Shown here: positions 46,367-55,673 of the stretch, piece by piece | How positions within the stretch are numbered: the stretch's first letter is position 1 | Layout: every line of letters starts with the position of its first letter | From: Candidatus Rokuibacteriota bacterium | GTDB taxonomy: Bacteria; Methylomirabilota; Methylomirabilia; Rokubacteriales; CSP1-6 | NCBI GenBank assembly: GCA_003220535.1 | Contig: QHSU01000055.1 | Coordinates: 248,001-312,000, forward strand | Direction: 5' to 3' | Length of the DNA stretch: 64,000 nucleotides | Notes under the pieces: generated by a model | The model's database searches: none | Told to the model about the DNA's origin: nothing | Seen by the model: only the letters and a program-made list of their open reading frames with translations | Made by a program: the position numbers and the translations under genes

Positions 46367-47359
46367 TTGCCCAATTCACCCGACGTGGATCAGCCGCAGG
46401 CGTCGGTTGCCAGTTTGCCCGGGCCGGAAGTGGAGCCGGTCAACCCTCTGGCGGTGAAAGCCGCGGGTCGCCCGCGCCGGCCGGGCCGCCAGCAATTCAG
46501 CCTGCTCATCGTCCGAGGCGACGGCACCCGCGTCATCCGATTCAACTTTCCCAGGCCGGCGGCCCTGGCCGCATTCGCCGGAGTCGCGGTCGCGGTCACG
46601 ACATTCGGCGCGCTCCTGGGAGACTGGGTGCAGCTTCGGCAGCTCACCGTCGAGGCCCGCACGTTCAAAGCGCAGATCGCCGAGCAGCACGCGACGATCG
46701 ACTCCTTCAATCGTCGCGTCGTCGAGCTGCGGACGGAGATGACGAGCTGGCGCGACCTCCACGCGAGAATCTGGGAGCCGTTCGGCCCCGAGCTCCAGCC
46801 GGGCGGCCGCGACCGCGGGGTCGGTGGTGGCGCGCTCCGCGCCGACCGGGTGACCGGCCGACTCTCGCCGAAGGACGAGCTCGAGCGCCTCTCGGAGAGC
46901 GTGACGGAGCAGGGCGAGAGCCTCAAGGCGCTCGACCGGCTCGTGGCGCGCGCCGGCAAGGCGCTGGCGGCGCTGCCGTCGCGCTGGCCGATCCGCGGCG
47001 CCGTCAACTCCGAGTACGGGATGCGGCAGTCACCCTGGTCGTCAGGGACCGAGTTCCACAGCGGCCTCGACATCCGCGCCCAGCTCGGGACTCCGATCCG
47101 CGCTCCCGCCGGCGGCACCGTCACCATCGCAGGGACATACCAGGAGTACGGGATCACGGTCATAGTCGATCACGGCCAGGACATCAAGAGCGTCTATGGA
47201 CATCTCTCGAAGACGAACGTGAAGGTCGGCGATCGAGTTGAGCGCGGCGCCGTGGTCGGGTGGTCTGGCAACACGGGGCGGTCGACCGGGGCGCATCTGC
47301 ACTACGAGATCCTGGTCAAAGGGCAGTCCGTCAACCCCCGCGCGTACCTCTGGGATTAG
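46367..47359 (+). CDS. M23 family metallopeptidase (LytM domain), membrane anchored
   Basis: Cell-wall endopeptidase-like protein of about 330 residues: a Pro-rich cytoplasmic start, one helix ([19 protein letters not shown]), a coiled-coil stretch (about residues 90-200), then the LytM domain with zinc ligands in FHSGLDIRA and [10 protein letters not shown]. Both LytM motifs are intact, so catalysis is possible. The start is uncertain: TTG 46367 or GTG 46385, neither with a good ribosome site. It is divergent from the alaC-like gene. Resembles proteins that trim or regulate peptidoglycan during division or elongation. Confidence 0.85.
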   Translation: MPNSPDVDQPQASVASLPGPEVEPVNPLAVKAAGRPRRPGRQQFSLLIVRGDGTRVIRFNFPRPAALAAFAGVAVAVTTFGALLGDWVQLRQLTVEARTFKAQIAEQHATIDSFNRRVVELRTEMTSWRDLHARIWEPFGPELQPGGRDRGVGGGALRADRVTGRLSPKDELERLSESVTEQGESLKALDRLVARAGKALAALPSRWPIRGAVNSEYGMRQSPWSSGTEFHSGLDIRAQLGTPIRAPAGGTVTIAGTYQEYGITVIVDHGQDIKSVYGHLSKTNVKVGDRVERGAVVGWSGNTGRSTGAHLHYEILVKGQSVNPRAYLWD

Positions 47360-47373
47360 TCAGTTAGCTACAT

Positions 47374-47395
47374 GGGGGGCCTCGAAGGGCCCCCC
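47374..47395 (+). terminator. Terminator-like hairpin after the M23 gene
   Basis: GGGGGGCC and GGCCCCCC form a perfect 8-bp stem with a 6-base loop, 14 bases past the stop at 47359. Confidence 0.55.
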
Positions 47396-47411
47396 AAGCC
47401 CCCCGACGTTC

Positions 47412-47482
47412 GGAGCGCCCCGGCAAAGCCGTGGCGCTCCTCTGCTCCCGACGTGCATCGCGTCGCGGCGAAGCTGTGACGC
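47412..47482. repeat. Two tandem degenerate hairpins
   Basis: Hairpin one (47412-47440) pairs GGAGCGCC with GGCGCTCC and CGGC with GCCG around AAA. Hairpin two (47460-47482) pairs GCGTC with GACGC and GCGGC with GCTGT through G-U pairs around GAA. Both are followed by CGCTCCTCT or its near copy, so they look like diverged copies of one unit. Confidence 0.65.
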
Positions 47483-47513
47483 TCCTCTACGCTTCCTGAG
47501 TTCCGGCCGGCTG

Positions 47514-48326
47514 CTAGTCTTTGCGGGAGGAGGATCGGGCGAGGAACTCGAGACAGAGCTCGTTGAAGACGTCGGGTTGCTCCAGGAAATAGCCGTGCCC
47601 GGCGCTGGCGATCACGCGAAACTCGGCGCCGGGAATCCGCGCCGCGATCTCCCGTGAGAAACGCAGCGGCACGAGGATGTCGTCCTCGGCGACGCTGACG
47701 AACGTCGGGCACCTGATGTTCGGGAGCCGCTCGAGCGCATCGTGCGAGGCGACGGCCTCGCCCTGACGGAGGAACCCGCAAACCGACTGCGGGTACGGAT
47801 TCGCGAGGGCGTTCTGCAGCAGCGTCTCGACCAGGTCCGGCCGCTCGGCGTAGGTCGTCGGCGCGAAGAGCCACAAGCCAAGCGTCCGCAGCGTCGCCTC
47901 GCGGCCGAGGCCGATCCGCATATCGCGCCACGCCGCGTTGAGCGCCAGCAAGTAGGCGTCCGGGCGCGCCAGCGTGCAGCCCAGGTGCAGGGAGCGCACG
48001 CGCTCCGGGCGCTCGAGCGCCAGCTCCTGGGCGATCATTCCCCCCATCGAGACCCCGAGCACGTGAGCCTGGTCGATGCCGAGCGCGTCCATGAGCCCGA
48101 GCGCGTCCCGGGCCATCATCCGGGTCGTGTAGGGATGATCGGGGGCGTCGGTCCGGCCTACGCCGCGGTTGTCGAACGCGATCACGCGGTACCCGGCGGC
48201 GAAGGCGGTCATCTGGAGCGCCCACGCCGTATGATCCCCGCCGAACCCCATGATCAACAGCAGTGGCTCACCCGCCCCGACCTCCAGGTAATACATCTCG
48301 ATATCCCCGACCCGAACCGTTGGCAC
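47514..48326 (-). CDS. Alpha/beta hydrolase
   Basis: Hydrolase of 270 residues. Oxyanion region LIMGFGGDHTAW, nucleophile elbow LGVSMGGMIAQE, acid near VAEDDILVP and histidine in SAGHGYFLEQ. The order and spacing fit the 3-oxoadipate enol-lactonase-like or esterase branch. Start is GTG 48326; no clear ribosome site. Isolated: a long inverted repeat separates it from the Opp ATPase gene upstream on the same strand. Confidence 0.86.
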   Translation of the reverse strand: MPTVRVGDIEMYYLEVGAGEPLLLIMGFGGDHTAWALQMTAFAAGYRVIAFDNRGVGRTDAPDHPYTTRMMARDALGLMDALGIDQAHVLGVSMGGMIAQELALERPERVRSLHLGCTLARPDAYLLALNAAWRDMRIGLGREATLRTLGLWLFAPTTYAERPDLVETLLQNALANPYPQSVCGFLRQGEAVASHDALERLPNIRCPTFVSVAEDDILVPLRFSREIAARIPGAEFRVIASAGHGYFLEQPDVFNELCLEFLARSSSRKD

Positions 48327-48370
48327 CGGGCGGACCCGTCAGGCGCGCCCTTCGACGCGGCCGGAAATGT

Positions 48371-48516
48371 CCGGAGAGGGGCCAGGGGACTGCCGGGCCC
48401 CTGTGACACGCGTGTAGTCAGGGTTGACGGAGCCGCAGAGCGATAACCTTGATCGCGCGCCCCTGGTGGCTAGCGTGGTGTCACAGGGGTCCGGCAGTCC
48501 CCTGGCCCCTCTCCGG
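48371..48516. repeat. Long inverted repeat (39-bp arms, 68-base loop)
   Basis: Arms 48371-48409 and 48478-48516 are reverse complements at 38 of 39 positions, the difference being T for C (G-U pairing retained). It begins 4 bases after the stop of the oppF-like gene, reading on the minus strand, and fills most of the gap to the next gene. Geometry is nearly the same as the element at 39017-39159 though the arm sequences are unrelated. Confidence 0.85.
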
Positions 48517-48519
48517 CGC

Positions 48520-49506
48520 TCAGCGGATAGCGACGCCAGTGCGGACCTGGCAAGCGACCCAGTGCCCGGGAGAAATTTCCTTGAGCGTCTGCTCGTTTTC
48601 GGAGCAGGACGGCACCCGGAGCGAGCAGCGCGTGTGGAAGCGGCACCCGGAGGGCGGGTTGATCGGGCTCGGCACGTCGCCCTCGAGCAAGATCCGCTTG
48701 CGCTTCATCGTCGGATCGGGGATCGGCACCGCGGACAGGAGCGCCTCGGTGTACGGGTGCCTGGGATTGGTGTATAGCTCCTTCGCCAGCGCGATCTCGA
48801 CGATCTTCCCCAAGTACATCACGGCCACGCGCGTAGAGATGTGCTCGACGACCGAGAGATCGTGGGCGATGAACAGGTACGTGAGTCCGAACTTGGCCTG
48901 CAGATCTTCGAGCAGGTTGACGATCTGGGCCTGGATCGAGACGTCGAGGGCCGAGACGGGCTCGTCGGCGACGATGAGCTTTGGGCTCACCGCCAGCGCC
49001 CGCGCGATCCCGATGCGCTGCCGCTGGCCGCCGGAGAACTCGTGCGGATAGCGCCGCAGGTGGTCGGGGAGGAGACCGACCGTCTCGAGCAGCTGCGCGA
49101 CGCGCTCCTCTCGCGCCTTCCGCGTCGGCGCGAGCTTGTGGATCACGAGCGCCTCGCCGATGATCGAGCCGACCGTCATTCTCGGGTTGAGCGACGCGTA
49201 CGGGTCCTGGAAGATGATCTGCATCTCCTTCCGGAGCGCGCGGAGCGACCGCTTGTCGAGCGACGTCACGTTCTTCCCCTGGAAGGTGACCTCGCCCGAA
49301 GTCGGCTCGATCAGTCGGAGAATCGAGCGGCCCGTCGTCGACTTTCCGCAGCCGGATTCGCCGACGAGTCCGAGCGTCTCGCCGGCCATGATGTCGAAGG
49401 ACACGTCGTCGACGGCATGGACGCGCGCGACCTCCCGCGAGAAGAGCCCGCCGCGGATCGGGAAGTACTTCTTGAGGTTCTGGACCTTGAGGAGCGCGTC
49501 TGGCAT
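48520..49506 (-). CDS. Oligopeptide/dipeptide ABC transporter ATPase (OppF/DppF-like)
   Basis: ATPase of 328 residues. Walker [11 protein letters not shown]-loop [12 protein letters not shown], signature [15 protein letters not shown], Walker [13 protein letters not shown], switch His IAHDLSVV, and the C-terminal oligo_HPY extension with [17 protein letters not shown] 49506 lies 8 bases after the OppD-like stop. Works as the second ATPase with the upstream gene. No permease or binding protein gene is adjacent, so the membrane part must be encoded elsewhere. Confidence 0.92.
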   Translation of the reverse strand: MPDALLKVQNLKKYFPIRGGLFSREVARVHAVDDVSFDIMAGETLGLVGESGCGKSTTGRSILRLIEPTSGEVTFQGKNVTSLDKRSLRALRKEMQIIFQDPYASLNPRMTVGSIIGEALVIHKLAPTRKAREERVAQLLETVGLLPDHLRRYPHEFSGGQRQRIGIARALAVSPKLIVADEPVSALDVSIQAQIVNLLEDLQAKFGLTYLFIAHDLSVVEHISTRVAVMYLGKIVEIALAKELYTNPRHPYTEALLSAVPIPDPTMKRKRILLEGDVPSPINPPSGCRFHTRCSLRVPSCSENEQTLKEISPGHWVACQVRTGVAIR

Positions 49507-49514
49507 GGCGGACC

Positions 49515-50492
49515 TCAGTAGAGGAAGCAGGCCACCTTGTGGCCCGGCCGAACTTCCTTGAGCGGCGGCGTGTTTTCGAAGTGCATCGGCTTCGCGAAGG
49601 CGCAGCGCGGCGCAAAGCGGCAGCTCGGCTTGATGTCGCCGCGCAGCGTCGGCACGGTGCCGGGGATCGCCTCGAGCTTCTGCTTCTGGGTGGCGGCCAG
49701 ATCGATCCGGGGGATGGAGCGGAGCAGCCCCTGCGTGTAGGGGTGCAGCGGCTCCTTGAACAGCTCGGTGACGGACGCCTCCTCGACCACCTGCGCCCCG
49801 TACATCACGATGACCCGCTGCGCGGTCTCCGCGATCACGCCCATGTCGTGGGTGATCAAGAGGATCGCCATCCCCAGCTTGGCCTTCAGCTCGTTCAGGA
49901 GCTCGAGGATCTGCGCCTGGATGGTGACGTCGAGCGCGGTCGTCGGCTCGTCGGCGATCAGGAGCTTGGGGTTGCACGACAGCGCCATCGCGATCATCAC
50001 GCGCTGCCGCATGCCGCCCGAGAGCTGGTGCGGATATTCCTTCACCCGGCGCTCGGCGTTGGGGATGTGGACGAGCTTGAGCATGTCGACCGTCTTGGCC
50101 ATCGCGTCGCGGCGTCCCAGGCCCTCGTGGAGCCGGACCGCCTCGGCGATCTGCTCACCCACCGTGAACACCGGGTTGAGCGAGGTCATCGGCTCCTGGA
50201 AGATCATCGAGATCTCTTTGCCGCGGACCTTCCGCATCTGCGGCGGCGGCAGCTCGAGGAGATTCCTGCCGTTGTACGTGATCGTGCCCTCGATGATGCG
50301 GCCCGGGGGCTGGGGGATCAGGCGCATGATCGAGAGGGCGGTGACGCTCTTGCCGGAGCCCGACTCGCCCACGATGCCGAGCGTCTCGCCCTTGTTGATG
50401 TAGAAATCGATACCATCGACGGCGCGGACGACGCCCTCGTCGGTGTAGAAGTAGGTTTTCAACCCCTTGACGTCCAGCAGTCGTTCGGCCAT
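49515..50492 (-). CDS. Oligopeptide/dipeptide ABC transporter ATPase (OppD/DppD-like)
   Basis: ATPase of 325 residues. Walker [28 protein letters not shown], signature [15 protein letters not shown], Walker [13 protein letters not shown] and switch His ITHDMG. The C-terminal extension has [14 protein letters not shown] but lacks the last cysteine of the usual C-x-n-C pattern in that block. ATG 50492 is preceded by AGGGGG. It follows threonine aldolase by 14 bases. Substrate may be peptides, nickel or sugars. Confidence 0.92.
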   Translation of the reverse strand: MAERLLDVKGLKTYFYTDEGVVRAVDGIDFYINKGETLGIVGESGSGKSVTALSIMRLIPQPPGRIIEGTITYNGRNLLELPPPQMRKVRGKEISMIFQEPMTSLNPVFTVGEQIAEAVRLHEGLGRRDAMAKTVDMLKLVHIPNAERRVKEYPHQLSGGMRQRVMIAMALSCNPKLLIADEPTTALDVTIQAQILELLNELKAKLGMAILLITHDMGVIAETAQRVIVMYGAQVVEEASVTELFKEPLHPYTQGLLRSIPRIDLAATQKQKLEAIPGTVPTLRGDIKPSCRFAPRCAFAKPMHFENTPPLKEVRPGHKVACFLY

Positions 50493-50506
50493 GGCGCCCC
50501 CTGGAG

Positions 50507-51565
50507 CTACCACTTGCGGGTGATTTCCGCGAAGGCATCGAGCGTGCGCGCGATGTCCTCGGTGTCCACGTCCTTGTGGGTGACGCATCGGATCGAGGTG
50601 GGCCCGATCGCGTGGATCTTCACCTTGCGAGCGGCGCACCCCTGCACCAGCTCGCTCGTGGCGGCCGCCGCCGCGGCCGCGGCGCCTCCGCGCTCGACGC
50701 CGAAGATCACGATGTTCGTCTGGACGCTCGCCAGGTCCACGACGAGGCCGGGGAGCCGGGCGGCGCCCTCGGCGAGGGCGCGGGCGTTGGCGTGGTCCTC
50801 GGCGAGCCGATCCACCATCCGTTCGAGGGCGACGATCCCCGCCGCCGCGATGACGCCGACCTGCCGCATGCCCCCGCCGAGCATCTTGCGCACGCGCCGG
50901 GCCCGGGCGATGAACTCGGCGGAGCCGCAGATCACCGAGCCGACCGGTGCCGCGAGCCCCTTCGAGACGCAGAACGTGACGGACTCGACGTCGCGGGCGA
51001 ACTCACGCGCGGGGCGCTTGAGCGCGACCGCCGCGTTGAACAGCCGGGCGCCGTCGAGGTGCACCGGGACCGACGCGCCGTGGGCGACGGCGGCGATGGC
51101 GCTGATCTCCTCCGGCGTGCAACAGGTGCCGCCGTGGCGGTTGTGCGTGTTCTCGATACAGACGAGCCCGGTCGGCGGGAGATGGATGTTCGCGGGACGG
51201 AGCGCCTCGCGGACCTGCGCCGGCGTCAGGAACCCACGCGCGGTCTTGACGGGCCGCATCTGGACGCTGCCGATCACCGCGGATCCGGCGACCTCGTAGT
51301 TGAAGATGTGCGAGTCGAGGTCGAGCACGACTTCCTGGCCGGCGTGGGTGTGGCTCACCACCGAGACGAGATTGCCCATCGTGCCGGAGGCGACGAAGAG
51401 CCCGGCCGGCTTCCCCAAGCGCTCGGCGGCCAGCGCCTCCAGCCGCTTGACGGTCGGATCCTCCTCCCAGACGTCGTCGCCGACCGCGGCACGCGCCATG
51501 GCCTCGCGCATCTCCGGGGTCGGGAGCGTGAGCGTGTCGGAGCGGAGATCGACGATGTCGTGCAT
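50507..51565 (-). CDS. ltaE: Low-specificity L-threonine aldolase (GntG-type)
   Basis: PLP enzyme of 352 residues splitting threonine or allo-threonine into glycine and acetaldehyde. [44 protein letters not shown] and the PLP lysine in [15 protein letters not shown] are typical; an Ala-rich stretch (residues about 290-300) is unusual but in frame. ATG 51565 lies 5 bases after the BamD-like stop, behind GAGG. Glycine produced could feed the glycine cleavage genes further along. Confidence 0.92.
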   Translation of the reverse strand: MHDIVDLRSDTLTLPTPEMREAMARAAVGDDVWEEDPTVKRLEALAAERLGKPAGLFVASGTMGNLVSVVSHTHAGQEVVLDLDSHIFNYEVAGSAVIGSVQMRPVKTARGFLTPAQVREALRPANIHLPPTGLVCIENTHNRHGGTCCTPEEISAIAAVAHGASVPVHLDGARLFNAAVALKRPAREFARDVESVTFCVSKGLAAPVGSVICGSAEFIARARRVRKMLGGGMRQVGVIAAAGIVALERMVDRLAEDHANARALAEGAARLPGLVVDLASVQTNIVIFGVERGGAAAAAAAATSELVQGCAARKVKIHAIGPTSIRCVTHKDVDTEDIARTLDAFAEITRKW

Positions 51566-51570
51566 CGGAG

Positions 51571-52350
51571 CTACCTCAGGCTGCCGGTGGGTCCGGCGGC
51601 GTTGAGCCGCTGCTTGCCGCGACGGCCCCACTCGGTGAACCCGTAGTCCTTCTCCAGTCGGCGGAGCAGGTCGATCGCCTCGGCGTTCTTTCCCTCGTAG
51701 AAGTTCACCTCGGCGAGCAGGAAGAGCGTCTCCGGGATCACGAGGGTCCGCGGATAGTCCTTGAGGACCAGCTCGAGTCGCTGGCGCGCCGCGCTCGGGT
51801 TCCCCTGATTGAAGTAGTAGCTGGCGACCCACACTTCTTTCTGCGCGAGCCGCCCGCGGCAGATGTCGATCTTCGCGAGGGCGTCGCCGAAGTAACGGCT
51901 CTGCGGGTATTCCTTGGCGAGCTTCTTGAATTGCTCCAGCGCCTTTTGCGTCAGCCCCTGGTCCTGCTCGACGGGCTTCAGCTGGTCGTAGTAGCTCATC
52001 GCGAGGCGGTACTGGACGAGATCGGCGATCTCGTGGCGCGGGAAGAAGGCCACGAAGCTCTCGAATTCGCGTGTCGCCTTGTCGAACTCGGCCTCCCGAT
52101 AGAACGCCTCACCGATGTAGAAGCGCGCCCGCGGCGCATACGACGAGTTCGGATGCCGCTCGACGATCTTCCGGAAGTTCTGCCGCGCCTCATCGTACCG
52201 CTTGTTGTTCAGCTCGGTCTCGCCGATCTGGTAGAGCTCCTCCGGCGGAAGGATCGGCGTCGGCGCAGGCCTCAAGACACTGCAGCCGCCCGCGAGGAGC
52301 AGCAGGCCTGTCACGAGAATGCGTGCGAGTGTGGCAGGGTGCCCTAGCAT
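51571..52350 (-). CDS. bamD: Outer-membrane assembly lipoprotein BamD-like
   Basis: Lipoprotein of about 259 residues with signal peptide and lipobox (LLLLAGGC) and three or more tetratricopeptide-like repeats (LYQIGETELNNKRYDEARQN, FYIGEAFYREAEFDKATREF, LAEVNFYEGKNAEAIDLL), the architecture of BamD/YfiO. It would be anchored to the outer membrane and help BamA. I use ATG 52350, giving a natural signal peptide; ATG 52368 with GGAG upstream is the alternative. TGCTATATG at about 52374-52366 could be an extended -10. Divergent from the HlyD-like gene. Confidence 0.85.
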   Translation of the reverse strand: MLGHPATLARILVTGLLLLAGGCSVLRPAPTPILPPEELYQIGETELNNKRYDEARQNFRKIVERHPNSSYAPRARFYIGEAFYREAEFDKATREFESFVAFFPRHEIADLVQYRLAMSYYDQLKPVEQDQGLTQKALEQFKKLAKEYPQSRYFGDALAKIDICRGRLAQKEVWVASYYFNQGNPSAARQRLELVLKDYPRTLVIPETLFLLAEVNFYEGKNAEAIDLLRRLEKDYGFTEWGRRGKQRLNAAGPTGSLR

Positions 52351-52453
52351 CAAAACTGGCCCATACATATAGCACACTCCACTCCGAAAAACCCGCTCCG
52401 CCGGCCCCGGGGGCGGCCGGACCGGCAGCTATCCGCGACCGGCCCTCCAGGGG

Positions 52454-52459
52454 TAAGAT
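52454..52459 (+). promoter_or_regulatory. Candidate -10 of the HlyD-like gene
   Basis: TAAGAT ends 10 bases before ATG 52470. If used, transcription would begin only a few bases before that codon; the ATG at 52458 would then lie within the promoter. Confidence 0.33.
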
Positions 52460-52469
52460 GGGACGCCCA

Positions 52470-53723
52470 ATGAAGCGTAACCTGCTCCTCACGCTCGGCT
52501 GCCTGGTCGGCCTGGCGACGCTCTCCTACGGTGGTTACGCCTGGTACAACGCGGTCACCTACGTGTCGACCGACGACGCCTACGTGGATGGCACGATCTC
52601 GCCGGTCAGCGCGAAGGTCGCGGGCCACATCGTGGAGCTCCGGGTCCAGGACAACCAGCTCGTCAAGCAGGGCGACCTGCTGGTGCGCGTCGATCCGCGG
52701 GACTTCGAGGCCAAGCGCGAGCAGGCGCGCGCCGCGGTCGCCACCGCCGAGGCGAACCTCCGCGCGGCACGCTCCGAAGTGCCGCTGACCCGCGAGGGCA
52801 CGCGGGCGCAGATCGACCAGGCGCGGGCGGCGCTCCAGGCGTCGGTGGTCGGCGTCAAGTCCGCCGAGTCGGCCGTCGATGAATCCCGCGCGCGGCTCGA
52901 AGCGCGGCGGGCCGCGACCGACGCGATGCGCGCCGACGTGAGCGGCGCTCAGAGCACGTACCGCCAGACGGCCCGCGAGCTCGAGCGGGTCCGGAGCCTG
53001 CTGAAGACCGACCTGGTGGCGCGACGCGACTACGACCAGGCCGAGGCGGCCTTCGAGACCGCGGGCGCGACCGTCGAGGCGCTGCAGCGGAGGATGACGC
53101 AGACGGAGCGCGAGATCCAGCAGGCGGAGGCGGAGCTCGGGAACCGGGTCCACGCCGTGGACCTGGCGCGGCAGCGCGTCGCCGAGGCGCGCGCCGCGCT
53201 GGCCCTCGCCGAGAGCCAGATTCACCAGGTCGCGATCAAGGACGCCGAGGCGAGCCGCGCCGAGGCTCGACTACGCGAGGTGCAGGCCGACCTCGCCTTT
53301 ACCGAGCTCCAGCTCGAGCACACCGAGGTCCGCGCCGCGATCGACGGCGTCGTGTCCAAGCGGAGCGTCGAGATGGGGCAGGTGGTCCAGATGGGACAGC
53401 CGCTCCTCGCGATCGTGCCGCTGCAGGACGTGTGGGTGGTCGCCAACTTCAAGGAGACGCAGCTCGCCCGTTTGAGGCCCGGCATGAAGGCCGTCGTGGA
53501 GATCGACGGCTACCCCGAGAAGACCCTCGCCGGCACGCTCGAGTCGATGAGCGCGGGCACCGGCGCGCGCTTTTCGCTCTTGCCTCCGGAGAACGCCACC
53601 GGGAACTGGGTGAAGGTCGTGCAGCGCGTCCCCGTGAGAATCCACCTGGAGGCGAAGGGGGTCAGCAACCCGCACACGCTCCGCGCCGGGATGTCGGCGG
53701 TCGTCACGATCCGCGTCCGGTGA
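52470..53723 (+). CDS. HlyD/EmrA-family membrane fusion protein
   Basis: Periplasmic adaptor of 417 residues. One N-terminal helix, first half of the lipoyl-like domain (YVDGTISPVSAKVAGHIVEL), a long coiled coil (about residues 80-280, Ala/Arg/Glu-rich), then the second half (AAIDGVVSKRSVEMGQVVQM) and a beta-barrel domain. This is the EmrA arrangement that links an inner-membrane exporter to an outer-membrane channel. No exporter gene follows: an epimerase on the other strand is next. ATG 52458 is the alternative start. Confidence 0.88.
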   Translation: MKRNLLLTLGCLVGLATLSYGGYAWYNAVTYVSTDDAYVDGTISPVSAKVAGHIVELRVQDNQLVKQGDLLVRVDPRDFEAKREQARAAVATAEANLRAARSEVPLTREGTRAQIDQARAALQASVVGVKSAESAVDESRARLEARRAATDAMRADVSGAQSTYRQTARELERVRSLLKTDLVARRDYDQAEAAFETAGATVEALQRRMTQTEREIQQAEAELGNRVHAVDLARQRVAEARAALALAESQIHQVAIKDAEASRAEARLREVQADLAFTELQLEHTEVRAAIDGVVSKRSVEMGQVVQMGQPLLAIVPLQDVWVVANFKETQLARLRPGMKAVVEIDGYPEKTLAGTLESMSAGTGARFSLLPPENATGNWVKVVQRVPVRIHLEAKGVSNPHTLRAGMSAVVTIRVR

Positions 53724-53759
53724 CGGACGGGACGCGCTCGCGCCGGCGCCGATAAGCCG

Positions 53760-54734
53760 TCACGTCAGCTCTCGGCAGTCGAGCCGTCCGTCCTTCTGCA
53801 GTCGCGCGAACGTGTCGAGCGTCTTCTCGACGCCGTCGGCAAGCGAGGTGGGAGGTGCCGGGCCCAGGTCCTTCTGGTACCGCGCGTCGTCGAGGGCCTG
53901 CGGAAAGGGGATCGGCTGCTCCACGTGGGTGATCAGTCCCTTGGCCGTCGGCCACGCGGCCTCGATCATCCCCACGACGTCGGCGATCGCCGCCGACGCG
54001 CCGTGGAGGTTGTAGACCCGGGCGCCGTCGAGCCGCGCGCCGGCCGCGGCCAGGAGCGCGCGGGCGACGTCCTCGGTGTAGATGAGGTCGGTCGCGCCGC
54101 CCCAGCGGATCTGGAAGCGGCGCCCGAGGACGGCGGCCTTCATCGCGAGCGTCGGATCGGCGGTGAGGCCGAAATCGCGGCCCGGCCCGTACACCGACAG
54201 CGGGCGAAAGCCCATCGACGGGATCTTGTGCTCCTCCCAATAGACGCGCGCGGTCTCCTCGTTGGCGACCTTGTAGACTCCGTAGTGCGTGGCCGGGTGC
54301 GCCGGCGCGTCGTCCTTGATCGGCCCCGGCGGATAGAGGCTCGGCCCACCGAAGACCGCCGCCGACGAGGCGTACACCACCCGCTCGATCTGGCCGCCGG
54401 CGGCGCGCGCGGCCTCGAAGACGTTCGCGGTGCCGACGACGTTGATCGCGGCGCCTCGCGGCGGGTCCTGACGGCAGAGTGGGATCTGCCAGGCCGCGAG
54501 GTGGATCACGCGCCGGATCGCGTGGTCGCGGACGACGCGCCCCAGGCTCTCGCGGTCGGTGATGTCACCGTTCACGACGACGACGCGGCCCGGCGCGTCG
54601 GGCCCGGCGATCATGCGCACGCGCCACGGGTCGTCGCCGAGATCGAAGACCACCGGATGCTCGCCCGCGGCGAGCAGGCCGCGGATCGTCCACGCGCCGA
54701 TGCAGCCGAACGCGCCAGTGACCAGCGTGGTCAT
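53760..54734 (-). CDS. NAD-dependent epimerase/dehydratase family protein
   Basis: Extended SDR of 324 residues. Cofactor loop TGAFGCIGAW, NVVGTANVFEAARAA, catalytic SSAAVFG and YGVYKVANE (Tyr and Lys), and FRPLSVYGPGRD. It acts on a sugar nucleotide or similar substrate. ATG 54734 has no ribosome site but TATATT lies 7 bases upstream, overlapping the -10 of the divergent methyltransferase. Isolated from other sugar genes, so the pathway is unknown. Confidence 0.87.
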   Translation of the reverse strand: MTTLVTGAFGCIGAWTIRGLLAAGEHPVVFDLGDDPWRVRMIAGPDAPGRVVVVNGDITDRESLGRVVRDHAIRRVIHLAAWQIPLCRQDPPRGAAINVVGTANVFEAARAAGGQIERVVYASSAAVFGGPSLYPPGPIKDDAPAHPATHYGVYKVANEETARVYWEEHKIPSMGFRPLSVYGPGRDFGLTADPTLAMKAAVLGRRFQIRWGGATDLIYTEDVARALLAAAGARLDGARVYNLHGASAAIADVVGMIEAAWPTAKGLITHVEQPIPFPQALDDARYQKDLGPAPPTSLADGVEKTLDTFARLQKDGRLDCRELT

Positions 54735-54741
54735 GAACGGG

Positions 54742-54749
54742 AATATAAT
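54742..54749. promoter_or_regulatory. Shared divergent -10 core of two leaderless genes
   Basis: On the plus strand TATAAT (54744-54749) ends 7 bases before GTG 54757; on the minus strand TATATT (54747-54742) ends 7 bases before ATG 54734. The same AT-rich octamer thus serves both directions, and neither start has a Shine-Dalgarno sequence. Confidence 0.55.
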
Positions 54750-54756
54750 GCCCCTC

Positions 54757-55512
54757 GTGTTCCAGAGCGAGCGGTTCTTCCGCGAGGCGTGGCCGCAGAT
54801 CTCGCACGCGTTCGCGTCGGCGATGGACGCGGCGACCGACGTGCAGTGGATCACCGGCATCGCGGGCCTCGACGCCGCCGCCCGGGTGCTCGACGCACCC
54901 TGCGGCTTCGGTCGCCACTCGATCGAGTTCGGGCGCCTCGGCCACCGGGTCACCGGCGTGGACTTCAGCGAGACCGAGCTCGACCGCGCGCGGAAGGCGG
55001 CCCAGGAAGCCGGGGTGAGCCTCACGCTGGTCTGCCAGGACATCCGCGACATGGAATTCCCGAGCGAGTTCGACGTCGCGGTGAACCTGTTCAGCTCCAT
55101 CGGGTATTTCTCGGACGACGAGGACCGCCTCGTCGTGGACCGCTTCTGGCGCGCGCTCAGGCCCGGCGGCGTCTTCATCCTCGACACGCGGAACCGCGAC
55201 CAGCTCGTGCGGTCGCTGCCGCCCGAGGAGCGCAAGCGGGTGAACGGCTGGACGCTTCGTATCGAGAACTCGTTCGATCCGGCGACGAGCCGCTGGCGCG
55301 CCCGCTGGTTCCGACTGCGGCGCGCCGGGGTGAAGGCGAAGGAGAGCGCGCAGGAGCTGATCGGCGAGAGCGAGATCCGTCTCTACTCGGCTCACGAGCT
55401 GTCCGCGATGCTGCGGCCCGAGCGCTGGAGCCGCGTCGAGCTCTACGGAGGGCTCGACGGCACGCCGTTCTCGCTGGACGCGCCGCGCCTCGTCCTGGTC
55501 GCCTGGAAGTAG
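54757..55512 (+). CDS. Class I SAM-dependent methyltransferase
   Basis: Methyltransferase of 251 residues. SAM-binding motif I is VLDAPCGFGRHSIEFG, the acidic residue follows in VTGVDFSETEL, then QDIRDMEFPSEFDVAVNLF and LRPGGVFILDT. The C-terminal half forms a beta-rich extension (IRLYSAHELSAML) as in small-molecule methyltransferases. I prefer GTG 54757 (7 bases after TATAAT) to ATG 54748, which would lie inside the -10. Target unknown. Confidence 0.85.
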   Translation: MFQSERFFREAWPQISHAFASAMDAATDVQWITGIAGLDAAARVLDAPCGFGRHSIEFGRLGHRVTGVDFSETELDRARKAAQEAGVSLTLVCQDIRDMEFPSEFDVAVNLFSSIGYFSDDEDRLVVDRFWRALRPGGVFILDTRNRDQLVRSLPPEERKRVNGWTLRIENSFDPATSRWRARWFRLRRAGVKAKESAQELIGESEIRLYSAHELSAMLRPERWSRVELYGGLDGTPFSLDAPRLVLVAWK

Positions 55513-55673
55513 TAGAATTCGGAACCTGCCGCGCGAGAGGTGCGCGCCGCAGGCCGTCGCGGGGCCGCGGTGCGAGCCGTAGGGCCAACCGGGGCTGGAG
55601 CCCCCAGGCGCGAGGCGAGCGATACGAAAAGCCCCCGCCGGCCGCGGCGCGACCATGAAAGGAGATCCGCAGG

